Of a DNA stretch of 64,000 nt, positions 25,621 through 34,305 are shown in pieces (position 1 is the first letter of the stretch; every line of letters starts with the position of its first letter). Source of the DNA: Rs1 sp038900335 (lineage in GTDB: Bacteria; Pseudomonadota; Gammaproteobacteria; Pseudomonadales; Balneatricaceae). Made by a program: the position numbers and the translations under genes. Where the stretch lies: NCBI GenBank assembly GCA_038900335.1, contig JBBMRB010000006.1, positions 124,001 through 188,000 of the forward strand, written 5' to 3'. The notes below the pieces were generated by a model. The model was not told the DNA's origin. It saw only the letters and a program-made list of their open reading frames with translations, and made no database searches.

Positions 25621-26199
25621 TTACAGTAGAATCTCGCGCCTATAATCTTCCAATTCGACCTCTAAAAACTCACTTAAGTGCTGAGCATCTATCAATAGCT
25701 GGCTGATATTATTATGATTTAGAATATTAATGCGACGGCCATTCTTAGTTAACATGTTTAGCTCGTAGCAATAATAGTTCAAACCCTGCTTGCGAATCAC
25801 TATTTTATTATTAATTTGCAGTGACAAAATCCGCTCTAACTTTACATCCCTATCACTAGAATTTGAAAACGTGCCTACATTTTTATCAAAACTCGCACGC
25901 TTTAAAAATGGCTGTATTAGCGTAAAACCAAAAGTGGTAATCGCCACGCCAAAACCGCCTAAGAAAATACTCAAATCCAATTGTTTAGTATTGAGATAGA
26001 CATAGCTTGCCAGCAAAATTAAAAATGAGCCTACCACAATATAAACCACACAAAACAGCAACGAGCTGATCGTTGGCATAATGTACGCTTCGCTATCTTT
26101 GATAACCAAAGTGTGAGAGAGAAACTTAGGACCATCACGAACTAAGGTTCGCTCTAAATCTATATGAAATCCAGTATTTTGATCTAACTGATCGCTCAT
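25621..26199 (-). CDS. Membrane protein of unknown function with two transmembrane segments
   Basis: Not recognised. The 192 residues begin MSDQLDQ at 26199, where AGGG lies eight bases upstream. Two hydrophobic segments (about 44-65 and 77-98) split a short N-terminal part from a cytoplasmic C-terminal part of about 90 residues. That part has beta-rich, charged sequence (KIVIRKQGLNYYCYELNML, RINILNHNNI) that could form a PH-like fold, by eye only. It sits alone between the nrdR leader and a terminator that ends the symporter gene. Confidence 0.65.
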   Translation of the reverse strand: MSDQLDQNTGFHIDLERTLVRDGPKFLSHTLVIKDSEAYIMPTISSLLFCVVYIVVGSFLILLASYVYLNTKQLDLSIFLGGFGVAITTFGFTLIQPFLKRASFDKNVGTFSNSSDRDVKLERILSLQINNKIVIRKQGLNYYCYELNMLTKNGRRINILNHNNISQLLIDAQHLSEFLEVELEDYRREILL

Positions 26200-26244
26200 C
26201 GGTGCATCCCTAATTATCATTTACAATAATTTTAGCTTATAAAT

Positions 26245-26267
26245 AAAAAAACCCGCCGAAGCGGGTT
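26245..26267 (-). terminator. Intrinsic terminator of the AGCS symporter gene
   Basis: AACCCGC / GCGGGTT (26250-26256, 26261-26267) closes a UUCG tetraloop on the minus strand, followed by seven U. It lies 36 bases after the stop. Confidence 0.93.
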
Positions 26268-26302
26268 CTATTTATATCACTTTATCGAAATAAAGTTACC
26301 TA

Positions 26303-27853
26303 TTAATCAAATCTTTTAATTTCACCAGAGTAGATTCTAGCGATGAAAGAGTGAAGCTCTTTCTTCACGATAGGCATTAAGAAGTATAGACCTGCAATGT
26401 TGAAGATAGACATTGCGAAGATTGCCGCATCTGAGAAATCGATAACCGCGCCAAACTGAATAGTCGCACCAACGATAACAAAGAAACAGAAGATCAATTT
26501 AAATACTAACTCAGTTGTTGATCCTTCACCGAACAAGTAAGTCCATGCTTTGAGACCATAGTAAGACCAAGAGATCATAGTAGAGAAAGCAAACAAGATA
26601 ACCGCTAACGCTAACAAGTACTTAAAGACACCAGCTGTTGCAGTGAAAGAGGCCGCTGTTAAAGTAACACCTGTTAAACCTGAAGCAACACCACCATCAA
26701 AAGGAGCAGCGTTTAAGCCGGCGATAGTAATCACTAAAGCAGTCATAGTACAGATAACAACTGTATCGATGAAAGGCTCAAGTAGTGATACTAGACCTTC
26801 AGTAACAGGCTCTTTTGTTTTTACAGCTGAGTGAGCTATTGCTGCAGAACCAACACCTGCTTCGTTAGAGAAGGTCGCACGTTTCAAACCTTGAATAAGC
26901 GCACCGACAACACCACCAACAACACCAGCGCCTGTGAAAGCACCGTCGAAGATAGCGCCGAAAGCAGCACCGACTTGACCAATGTTAGCGCCTATGACAA
27001 TAAGACCCATACCAACATAAAGAACAGCCATCCAAGGAACAATTTTCTCAGTAACTGAAGCAATTGAAGGCATACCACCAACAATAACAGAGAAAACTAG
27101 CGCAGCCATTACCACACCTGTGATAATACCGAACTCACTTGGCACTTCAAAAGCGTAAGTTAACATAGCGTGTGCTTGGTTAGCTTGGAACATGTTGCCG
27201 CCACCAAACGAGCCAAGAATACACATTAGCGCGAAACCAACAGCTAGGAACTTACCTAATCCGCCTAAACCTTTTTCAGCAAGACCTTGGCTTAGGTAGT
27301 ACATTGGACCACCAGAAACCGCACCTGATGGCAGGATAGTTCTGTACTTAACACCCAGAGTACACTCGCAGAATTTAGAAGCCATACCTAGAAGACCACA
27401 AATGATCATCCAGAAAGTAGCGCCTGGGCCACCAATTGCTAAAGCGGCACCAACACCTGCGATGTTACCTAGACCAACAGTACCAGATAGCGCTGTTGTT
27501 AATGCTTGAAAGTGAGAAACCTCACCTTCATCTTTAGAGTTAGGATCAGTATATTTACCTTTAACGATATCAATCGCTAATCCTGCACGTCTGAACTGAA
27601 TAAAACCAAAGTACACTGTAAAGATTGCCGCAGCGAGTAACAACCAGCCAACAATCAATGGGAAGCTTGCTTCACCAACAGGTACACTTTTAAAGATAAG
27701 GCCGACAAACCATCCTGTGTAATCATTAAAGAAACCATCAACTTGGCTGCTGACACCGGCGATAAAATTGCTAAACGCTCCTGCTTCTTCAGCGAATGCA
27801 TTAGCACTAAATGCTAAAACAAATGCCGTCAGCAGTTGTTGTATTTTTTTCAT
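26303..27853 (-). CDS. Sodium:alanine/glycine symporter (AGCS family)
   Basis: Inner-membrane Na+-coupled amino-acid importer of 516 residues with about eleven hydrophobic segments. Family motifs: GTVGLGNIAGVGAALAIGGP, GLLGMASKFCECTLGVKYR, FSNEAGVGSAAIAHSA and STMISWSYYGLKAWTYLFG. The ATG at 27853 is used because GGTGG lies seven bases upstream. It gives an N-terminal MKKIQQLLTAFVLAFSANAFA that looks like a cleavable signal, as seen in marine members. It is monocistronic between two terminators. Alanine or glycine as substrate is a family property. Confidence 0.9.
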   Translation of the reverse strand: MKKIQQLLTAFVLAFSANAFAEEAGAFSNFIAGVSSQVDGFFNDYTGWFVGLIFKSVPVGEASFPLIVGWLLLAAAIFTVYFGFIQFRRAGLAIDIVKGKYTDPNSKDEGEVSHFQALTTALSGTVGLGNIAGVGAALAIGGPGATFWMIICGLLGMASKFCECTLGVKYRTILPSGAVSGGPMYYLSQGLAEKGLGGLGKFLAVGFALMCILGSFGGGNMFQANQAHAMLTYAFEVPSEFGIITGVVMAALVFSVIVGGMPSIASVTEKIVPWMAVLYVGMGLIVIGANIGQVGAAFGAIFDGAFTGAGVVGGVVGALIQGLKRATFSNEAGVGSAAIAHSAVKTKEPVTEGLVSLLEPFIDTVVICTMTALVITIAGLNAAPFDGGVASGLTGVTLTAASFTATAGVFKYLLALAVILFAFSTMISWSYYGLKAWTYLFGEGSTTELVFKLIFCFFVIVGATIQFGAVIDFSDAAIFAMSIFNIAGLYFLMPIVKKELHSFIARIYSGEIKRFD

Positions 27854-28234
27854 ATCCTTTCCACCATTTATTATTTTCATATTTTAAGGTTTTTGATCAT
27901 TTAATAGCTAGCGACTATAAACGATAAGATTATCTTAAATAGTGTAGTTTTAAATGTCTATTCTTATTTATAGCGCATTCATCTAGAAAGACACAGCTCA
28001 ATAATTATTTCTAAAAAATTATCAAAAGTAATGATTGAGGCATCTAAAAAATGCGCACGAATAGTAATTAGATGAGAGTTTAATGTCTATATATTATTGT
28101 TTGGATACTAAAATTTGCACGATAATCCTGTTTTAGCTTATTTAATAGTGATTATCACTGATTTTCCTCGCAAATAAGGCAAATGTGTTTTTCAAAAAAC
28201 ACGTCATTTAGCGGCAAATATAATGCGACACCAC
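27854..28234. other. Leader and promoter region of the AGCS symporter
   Basis: No ORF was seen. AGTGAT-T-ATCACT (28147-28159) is a perfect 6-base inverted repeat and a candidate operator. GTGTTTT/AAAACAC around 28185-28202 forms a small hairpin. The region was searched by eye for a glycine riboswitch, known before some AGCS genes, and none was recognised. Confidence 0.4.
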
Positions 28235-28260
28235 AAAAAAAGGAGCTTTACAGCTCCTTT
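28235..28260 (-). terminator. Intrinsic terminator of glyA
   Basis: AAAGGAGCT / AGCTCCTTT (28239-28247, 28252-28260) has a four-base loop and is followed on the minus strand by seven U. It lies 28 bases after the glyA stop. Confidence 0.93.
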
Positions 28261-28287
28261 AAATAAATATTAAAAAATCAGTCTGAT

Positions 28288-29541
28288 TTATTTATAAACA
28301 GGTAAACGCTGGCAAATTTCGATAACTTGCTGCTTAACACGCTCAACAACAGACTCATCGCCCATGTTATCTAACACATCGCAAACCCAGTGTGTTAACT
28401 GTGCACACTCTGCTTCTTTGAAACCGCGACGTGTAATTGCAGGAGAACCGATGCGTAATCCAGAGGTCACGAACGGTGATCTTGGATCATTTGGTACTGA
28501 GTTTTTGTTAACAGTGATGTTAGCACGACCCAATGCCGCATCCGCATCTTTACCTGAGTAGTCTTTAGCAATCAAATCAACTAAGAACAAATGGTTTTCA
28601 GTGCCGCCAGAAACGATATTAATACCACGTTCCATAAATACTTTAGCCATAGCTTGCGCATTGGCAACTACTTGCTTTTGGTAATCAACATATTCAGGTT
28701 CCATCGCCTCTTTAAAGCAAACAGCTTTAGCGGCAATCACGTGCATCAAAGGACCACCTTGAGATTCTGGGAAAACAGCGAAGTTTAACTTCTTCTCTAG
28801 CTCTTCATCAGCATTCGCTAGAATCAGGCCACCACGCGGACCACCCAGTGTTTTATGAGTCGTTGTTGTGACTACATCAGCGTAAGGTACTGGCGTTGGG
28901 TAAACACCTGCTGCAACTAAACCTGCAACGTGTGCCATATCAACAAACAAGTAGGCATCTACTTTATCAGCGATTTCTCTAAAACGCTGCCAATCAACAA
29001 TTTGTGAGTAAGCAGAAAAACCAGCAACTATCATTTTAGGTTTATGCTCAATCGCTAAACGTTCAACTTCAGCGTAATCGATTTCACCTGTTTGTGGGTG
29101 AAGTCCGTATTGTACTGAATTATAAATACGACCAGAAAAGGATACGCTAGCACCATGTGTTAAGTGACCGCCGTGAGCCAAACTCATACCTAAAACAGTA
29201 TCACCAGGCTTACAAAGTGCCATGTAGACAGCAGCGTTCGCTTGCGATCCTGAATGCGGTTGAACATTAGCGTAACTGACGTTAAACAACTCTTTTGCAC
29301 GATCAATAGCTAACTGCTCTACTATATCAACGTACTCACAGCCACCGTAGTAACGCTTTTGCGGGTAGCCTTCTGCATATTTGTTAGTTAAGCCAGAACC
29401 TTGTGCTTGCATCACTCTAGGGCTGGTATAATTTTCAGAAGCGATTAATTCAATGTGTTCTTCTTGACGCTTTTCTTCTGAGCACATTGCGCTCCATAGC
29501 GCCTGATCATAACTTTCAATTGACATATCTTTGCTAAACAT
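28288..29541 (-). CDS. glyA: Serine hydroxymethyltransferase
   Basis: PLP enzyme that interconverts serine and glycine and charges THF with a methylene group. At 417 residues it equals E. coli GlyA. Motifs: LIASENYTSPRVMQAQGS, YAEGYPQKRYYGGCEYVD, and the PLP-lysine stretch VVTTTTHKTLGGPRGG. GGGGAAAG precedes the ATG. It is monocistronic, with its own promoter and terminator. Functionally it links to the folate genes near 45-50 kb. Confidence 0.97.
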   Translation of the reverse strand: MFSKDMSIESYDQALWSAMCSEEKRQEEHIELIASENYTSPRVMQAQGSGLTNKYAEGYPQKRYYGGCEYVDIVEQLAIDRAKELFNVSYANVQPHSGSQANAAVYMALCKPGDTVLGMSLAHGGHLTHGASVSFSGRIYNSVQYGLHPQTGEIDYAEVERLAIEHKPKMIVAGFSAYSQIVDWQRFREIADKVDAYLFVDMAHVAGLVAAGVYPTPVPYADVVTTTTHKTLGGPRGGLILANADEELEKKLNFAVFPESQGGPLMHVIAAKAVCFKEAMEPEYVDYQKQVVANAQAMAKVFMERGINIVSGGTENHLFLVDLIAKDYSGKDADAALGRANITVNKNSVPNDPRSPFVTSGLRIGSPAITRRGFKEAECAQLTHWVCDVLDNMGDESVVERVKQQVIEICQRLPVYK

Positions 29542-29635
29542 AACTTTCCCCTAGACTTTGAACGCTCGGACGCCCAAATAAACACAGTAAAAAATGAATT
29601 TAACGCACCTTTCTCAAGGTTGAACATTGTCGCGT

Positions 29636-29663
29636 ATTATAACCAGTTGCTGATGGTTGATAA
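29636..29663 (-). promoter_or_regulatory. Predicted glyA promoter
   Basis: A minus-strand -35-like TTATCA (29658-29663), a 16-base spacer and a perfect -10 TATAAT (29636-29641) precede glyA. The predicted start, near 29629, gives an 88-base leader. No PurR-type box was recognised. The remainder of the 29542-29840 gap shows nothing definite. Confidence 0.65.
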
Positions 29664-29840
29664 CACTAATCCCGACAAATTTAGTCGCTTTTTTTAGTTT
29701 ATCTGCAATAAAGCGTCAGTAAATATCACTTAACTGTATTTAATGCCCTCACAATAAGCCGCTTTACGATTTAAGTGCGAATAACAATCTTATTTTTGCT
29801 GACAAATACTAATTTTTTCAGCTCTCGCGCAACATCAAAT

Positions 29841-30527
29841 TCACGCTTGGCTGACACGTGCTATTTGCTGATCAACATCAAGTAAATGATTTGTTTTAAG
29901 CCAAATTTTAGCACCGTCTCGCCCGGCCCTAATATTCAAGGCATCGCCTATTGGTACTCTGAGCCAGCTATGTTCTATCAGCTCATCTTGTTGCTCTGTA
30001 ATCGCACCTTCCAGTACAAACAGTTCAGCACCGCCTAACGGCTGAAGGTCTAGCTGTGCATTGGCATCTAAATGATACAGGGCGACTTCTTCAATGTGAT
30101 CGTGATATAAAGGTGTAATGTAGACACCATTAGATAATCGCGCCTGATCCATCGTATTCATTTGATGATTAATATGGTTTCTATCTTCTAATTGAAACTG
30201 CCAGAGCTTAACTAGCATGATGCAACCATTATCAGAACGAGGGGTATGTTTTGACTGTGGTGGGTTGCGAACATAAGAGCCGCTAGGGTAATCACCGTGC
30301 TCATCTTGAAACACCCCCTCAAGCACAATAAACTCCTCCCCGCCGGTATGGGTATGCGGCGAAAAATGACTACCTGGTGCATAGCGCACAATAGTGGTAG
30401 CACGCGCAACTTCGCCGCCAACACGATCAAGAGCACGACGATCAACACCCGCCATTGGCGAGGCAATCCAAGGTAACGTATGCGTGTGTACTATTTCACG
30501 TTGCTTAAAGTCAGAGGCGATTTTCAT
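29841..30527 (-). CDS. ChrR-type cupin protein
   Basis: Protein of 228 residues with two cupin domains. The first has the metal-binding pattern HFSPHTHTGGEEFIVLEG and later KHTPRSDNG. The second is more degraded (LQPLGGAELFVLEGAI). This matches the ChrR cupin group, best known as the sensory half of zinc anti-sigma factors. The N-terminal zinc-binding anti-sigma domain is absent, so an enzymatic or stress role is more likely than sigma control. AGGA precedes the ATG. It follows the glutathione S-transferase gene by 29 bases, under the same TetR-type operator. Confidence 0.8.
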   Translation of the reverse strand: MKIASDFKQREIVHTHTLPWIASPMAGVDRRALDRVGGEVARATTIVRYAPGSHFSPHTHTGGEEFIVLEGVFQDEHGDYPSGSYVRNPPQSKHTPRSDNGCIMLVKLWQFQLEDRNHINHQMNTMDQARLSNGVYITPLYHDHIEEVALYHLDANAQLDLQPLGGAELFVLEGAITEQQDELIEHSWLRVPIGDALNIRAGRDGAKIWLKTNHLLDVDQQIARVSQA

Positions 30528-30556
30528 AAATTATTCCTTAATGCTATTTTATTAAA

Positions 30557-31177
30557 TTAGGCGGCAATACTTGGACGGCTCACTATACGCGCCTGCCATG
30601 CCACTAAATGTGTTAGTTGAGCGGGTACTGCAATTTTCGCAAAACCTGCAAAAACTAAACCTGCATGCAATGTAATATCAGCAACCGAGAACTCCTCACC
30701 TGCTAAATATGCGTTATTAGCGAGTAGCGAATCAAAATAGACGAGCCCTGCAACCGCTTTTTCTAATTGCTTATCAGCCCATTCTTTATTTTGATAGGTT
30801 TCAAGCACAGGGCCTAAACCATCGGTGCCATGGTGAAAATAAGTTGCTATTGCATCCAATACCATCGTTTCTGCGCGACGCTGCATCATACTAATGACCG
30901 CTCGGCTTTTAGCCGTTGTGCCTGTTAGTGACGATCCGGCAAAACTATGATCAATATATTCGATAATGGCCGAACACTCAGCAATACAAGTACCATCGTC
31001 AAGCTCTAAAATCGGTACGCCACCAGCAGGGTTTTTAGCTAGAAACTCAGCGTTGCGATGCTCGCCACTCATTAAGTCTACAGGGATAAATGTGACTTTA
31101 TCAACTGCGTTTTTCTCAGCTAAAGCAATGCGAACACGAAGTGGGTTAGGAAAGTTCTCAACATCATATATTTTCAT
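30557..31177 (-). CDS. Glutathione S-transferase
   Basis: Soluble GST of 206 residues. The N-terminal thioredoxin-like domain (KIYDVENFPNPLRVRIALAEK; AKNPAGGVPILELDDG with the cis-proline; ECSAIIEYID) binds glutathione. The helical C-terminal domain has the N-capping region FSVADITLHAGLVF. It is first in a two-gene unit with the cupin gene and divergent from the TetR regulator. Detoxification of an electrophile is inferred from this context. Confidence 0.9.
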   Translation of the reverse strand: MKIYDVENFPNPLRVRIALAEKNAVDKVTFIPVDLMSGEHRNAEFLAKNPAGGVPILELDDGTCIAECSAIIEYIDHSFAGSSLTGTTAKSRAVISMMQRRAETMVLDAIATYFHHGTDGLGPVLETYQNKEWADKQLEKAVAGLVYFDSLLANNAYLAGEEFSVADITLHAGLVFAGFAKIAVPAQLTHLVAWQARIVSRPSIAA

Positions 31178-31210
31178 AATATTCTCTTTTTAGTTACTGT
31201 TTTACTACTT

Positions 31211-31232
31211 ATCTATCTACCGGTAGGTAGAT
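31211..31232. promoter_or_regulatory. TetR-type operator palindrome
   Basis: A 22-bp palindrome centred on CTACCGGTAG with only one mismatched pair. It overlaps the predicted -10 of the leftward GST-cupin promoter and lies about 33 bases before the GST ATG. Size and symmetry fit a TetR-family dimer site, and a TetR gene is divergently adjacent. Confidence 0.75.
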
Positions 31233-31257
31233 TGAAGTGTTAAGCCAATAATGTCAA
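31229..31257 (-). promoter_or_regulatory. Predicted promoter of the GST-cupin unit
   Basis: A perfect -35 TTGACA (31252-31257, minus strand) stands 17 bases from a weak -10-like CAATCT (31229-31234), which the TetR-type palindrome overlaps. Occupied operator would block RNA polymerase. Confidence 0.5.
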
Positions 31258-31368
31258 TGCTTTTTTCAAAAATCATCGCACCATCGACAAAACATATAAG
31301 CAGAACATTAGCTGCAAAAAACAGCTAATAGATGACTAGATTTAACATGTTGATAACTATACTAACTG

Positions 31369-31395
31369 TTGATAGAGCAAAGCTGCGTGTATAAT
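31369..31395 (+). promoter_or_regulatory. Predicted promoter of the TetR-family gene
   Basis: TTGATA (31369-31374), 15-base spacer and a perfect TATAAT (31390-31395) point to the regulator gene. ATTAGCTG / CAGCTAAT (31307-31314, 31322-31329) is a further perfect stem between the two promoters. Confidence 0.5.
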
Positions 31396-31455
31396 ATCGA
31401 TTATCAGCCATTATGCATTTTGAATAATTGGTTTATATAGTGGAAGGTAATCGTT

Positions 31456-32001
31456 ATGAATAGAAAACAAGAGCTATTACAAGTTGCTGAAAAAAAAGTC
31501 AGAGAAGGTGGCTATAATAATTTTAGTTTTCGTGAACTGGCCAAAGAAATCGGTATAAAAAGCGCCAGTGTCCACTACCATTTCCCCACTAAAGAAGATT
31601 TAGCAGCGCAACTAGCAAAGCAGTACACTGATAACTTCATCAATGCATTAGGCAACCCTAAAACGCTCTATGACTGCGGTACTGACCCTATTATTTTTTT
31701 CGCCTCTTTGTTTAAACACTCACTAGAGCAGGATAAAAAAATGTGCCTGTGTGGCTTACTTGGGGCTGAATCTGATATTTTACCGCAATTAGTGCGTGTC
31801 GAAATAAAACGTTTTTTTAGAAAAAACTTAGCCTGGCTTGAACAAGCTTATTCATATGATCAGCAATTAAGTGAAGCGCGCGTTAAACAATTAGCTATTC
31901 AAACAATATCGTTATTAGAGGGAGCGATGATGATAAGCATTGTCAATAATGATAATACAATTTTCGATAGTGCCCTCGCCGGTTTAATCTCCATTAAATA
32001 G
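31456..32001 (+). CDS. TetR-family transcriptional regulator
   Basis: Repressor of 181 residues. The N-terminal helix-turn-helix (NFSFRELAKEIGIKSASVHYHF) is textbook TetR. The ligand-binding helical part is shorter and not recognisable to subfamily level; it contains MCLCGLLGAES, seen in several TetR proteins of redox-stress loci. AAGG lies eight bases before the ATG. Divergence from GST-cupin with a palindrome between makes that unit its likely target. Confidence 0.9.
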   Translation: MNRKQELLQVAEKKVREGGYNNFSFRELAKEIGIKSASVHYHFPTKEDLAAQLAKQYTDNFINALGNPKTLYDCGTDPIIFFASLFKHSLEQDKKMCLCGLLGAESDILPQLVRVEIKRFFRKNLAWLEQAYSYDQQLSEARVKQLAIQTISLLEGAMMISIVNNDNTIFDSALAGLISIK

Positions 32002-32185
32002 TACGCTAAACGCCCACTGCGCCATGCTGAAAACTGTCTTTATCAGCTAGCGTATTGGTACGACAACCCCTGCCTTAATTTTTATCTGGCGTGTAATTTA
32101 GCTAAAGCGTTTATCCATACCTATTATTACTATAAAATAGTGTAAACCTCGCTGACTAAATGACTGCGCTAGATTAGGAACTGTT

Positions 32186-32560
32186 ATGAAACTTATTCGC
32201 TGGCTACTTGGCCGGATCGTCCTCACTATTGATTTTCTTACTTCACCTAAAGGTGTTGTTCGCAATCAACAAGAACAACTTGATATCGACAAAGCAACGC
32301 AAAAATTAGCGATGTATGAATTCAAAGCTTGCCCTTTTTGCGTTAAAGCTCGCAGATCGATGAAACGACTTTCGCTTGATATCGAATTACGCGATGCCAA
32401 AAACAATCCCACTTTTCGCAGCGAACTAGCGCAACAGGGCGGTAAAATCCAAACGCCATGTTTGCGCATAGAAAACGATGAAGGCGAAATCACTTGGATG
32501 TACGAATCAGGCGATATCATTAACTATTTGGAACAGCGCTTTACCCCAAAAGCAGCTTAA
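32186..32560 (+). CDS. Glutaredoxin-like protein with CPFC active site
   Basis: 124 residues. A hydrophobic or amphipathic N-terminal segment (about 1-20) precedes a glutaredoxin/GST-N fold with the active-site motif KACPFCVKARRSM. The cis-proline region (GKIQTPCLRIE) and SGDIINYLEQRF follow. AGGA lies six bases before the ATG. The gene ends 20 bases before ettA and may be co-transcribed. The N-terminus suggests possible membrane association. Confidence 0.85.
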   Translation: MKLIRWLLGRIVLTIDFLTSPKGVVRNQQEQLDIDKATQKLAMYEFKACPFCVKARRSMKRLSLDIELRDAKNNPTFRSELAQQGGKIQTPCLRIENDEGEITWMYESGDIINYLEQRFTPKAA

Positions 32561-32580
32561 CAACAGCACAAGGCTAAATC

Positions 32581-34239
32581 ATGGCTCAATACGTATATAG
32601 CATGAACCGAGTGGGCAAAATTGTCCCACCAAAAAGACAAATATTAAAAGACATCTCGCTATCATTTTTCCCTGGCGCCAAGATCGGTGTACTCGGCCTC
32701 AACGGCTCTGGTAAATCCACCCTTCTTCGTATTATGGCAGGCCTTGATACTGACATTATTGGTGAAGCACAGCCGATGCCGGGCATCAAAGTAGGTTACC
32801 TACCCCAAGAGCCACAACTTGATGACAGCAAAAATGTCAGAGAAATTATTGAAGAATCAGTCGCTGATGTTAAAGAAGCCCTTGCCGGTTTAGATGCAGT
32901 CTACGCAGCGTATGCAGAACCTGATGCTGACTTTGATGAGCTTGCCAAAAAACAAGCACAGTTTGAAAACTTAATCGAAGCGAAAGATGGCCACAACTTA
33001 GAGACAATGTTGGAGCGAGCCGCTGACGCCATGCGTTTACCGCCTTGGGATGCTGAGGTTAAACACCTATCCGGTGGTGAAAGACGCCGTGTTGCACTCT
33101 GTCGTTTATTGTTAGATAAGCCTGACATGTTACTACTTGATGAGCCTACCAACCATTTAGATGCTGAATCTATTGCCTGGATAGAGCGCTTCTTACAAGA
33201 GTATGCAGGAACAGTGGTTGCTATCACCCATGATAGATATTTCTTAGACAACGCTGCAGGTTGGATTTTAGAGCTAGATCGTGGCCACGGTATTCCTTAC
33301 GAGGGTAACTACTCATCTTGGCTAGAGCAAAAAGATCAACGCTTAGCCCAAGAAGCTAAATCGGAAGCGGCCCATAACAAAGCGGTTGCCTCTGAGCTTG
33401 AATGGGTTAAACAAGGGCAGAAAGGTCGCCAAGCTAAATCAAAAGCTCGTCTGCGCCAGTTTGAAGAAATGAATTCAAAAGAATTCCAACAGCGCAACGA
33501 AACTCAAGAGCTTTATATCCCACCTGGGCCACGCCTTGGAGACAAAGTAATAGAAATCACCAATGGCCGTAAATCATTTGGCGACAAGCTCTTATTTGAT
33601 GATTTAAACATCACCATCCCGCAAGGAGCGATTGTTGGTATTATTGGTGGTAACGGTGCCGGTAAATCTACCTTGTTCAAAATGATTGTCGGTGAAGAGA
33701 GTTTAGATAGCGGTGAGATTTCAATTGGTAGCTCTGTACAGTTATCTTACGTCGATCAAAGCCGTAATTTAAATGATGACAAAACCGTTTGGGAAGAGTT
33801 ATCAGATGGTCAAGATGTCATCACCATCGGCACTTACACAACACCTTCAAGAGCTTACTGTGGTCGCTTTAACTTTAAAGGGTCTGATCAGCAAAAGCGT
33901 GTCGGCGATTTATCAGGTGGAGAGCGCAACAGGTTGCATCTTGCTAAGCTAATCAAAAGCGGTGGCAACGTGTTACTACTAGATGAGCCAACCAATGATT
34001 TGGACATCGAAACTCTTAGAGCACTAGAGGAAGCGTTATTAGCCTTCCCTGGTTGTGCTGTTGTTATTTCCCATGACCGTTGGTTCTTAGACCGTATTTG
34101 TACTCATATGATTGCTTATGAAGGGGATTCTAACGTCAACTTCTTTACTGGCAACTACAGCGAATACGCTGAAGACTACAAACTGCGTCATGGTAAAGAT
34201 CATCAACCAGAGCGTATTAAGTACAAACGCATTAACTAA
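32581..34239 (+). CDS. ettA: Energy-dependent translational throttle protein EttA (ABC-F)
   Basis: Ribosome-binding ABC-F ATPase of 552 residues that gates the first peptide bonds according to ATP/ADP. It has two complete ABC domains: GLNGSGKSTLL, LSGGERRRVAL, LLLDEPTNHLD; then GGNGAGKSTLF, LSGGERNRLHLAKL, LLLDEPTNDLD. An arm and P-site interaction linker (about 240-310, basic coiled region) lie between. No membrane segments. AAGG lies seven bases upstream. In Pseudomonas relatives ettA lies near glyA, as here. Confidence 0.95.
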   Translation: MAQYVYSMNRVGKIVPPKRQILKDISLSFFPGAKIGVLGLNGSGKSTLLRIMAGLDTDIIGEAQPMPGIKVGYLPQEPQLDDSKNVREIIEESVADVKEALAGLDAVYAAYAEPDADFDELAKKQAQFENLIEAKDGHNLETMLERAADAMRLPPWDAEVKHLSGGERRRVALCRLLLDKPDMLLLDEPTNHLDAESIAWIERFLQEYAGTVVAITHDRYFLDNAAGWILELDRGHGIPYEGNYSSWLEQKDQRLAQEAKSEAAHNKAVASELEWVKQGQKGRQAKSKARLRQFEEMNSKEFQQRNETQELYIPPGPRLGDKVIEITNGRKSFGDKLLFDDLNITIPQGAIVGIIGGNGAGKSTLFKMIVGEESLDSGEISIGSSVQLSYVDQSRNLNDDKTVWEELSDGQDVITIGTYTTPSRAYCGRFNFKGSDQQKRVGDLSGGERNRLHLAKLIKSGGNVLLLDEPTNDLDIETLRALEEALLAFPGCAVVISHDRWFLDRICTHMIAYEGDSNVNFFTGNYSEYAEDYKLRHGKDHQPERIKYKRIN

Positions 34240-34250
34240 ATGCGGGCATC

Positions 34251-34287
34251 ACAGCGCAGATATTATACTATCTGCGCTGTATCTTTT
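34251..34287 (+). terminator. Intrinsic terminator of ettA
   Basis: A perfect 11-bp stem ACAGCGCAGAT / ATCTGCGCTGT (34251-34261, 34270-34280) with an 8-base loop is followed by a U-rich tail on the plus strand. It also separates the convergent radA gene. Confidence 0.88.
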
Positions 34288-34305
34288 GCCCTACTATCAA
34301 ATTAG

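Noticed and set aside
27854..28234. Glycine riboswitch before the alanine/glycine symporter
   Set aside because: Such riboswitches occur before some AGCS genes, but the conserved purine-rich core was not found on the minus strand here.
29841..30527. Zinc anti-sigma factor ChrR
   Set aside because: The cupin part matches, but the N-terminal zinc-binding anti-sigma domain and an adjacent ECF sigma gene are missing.
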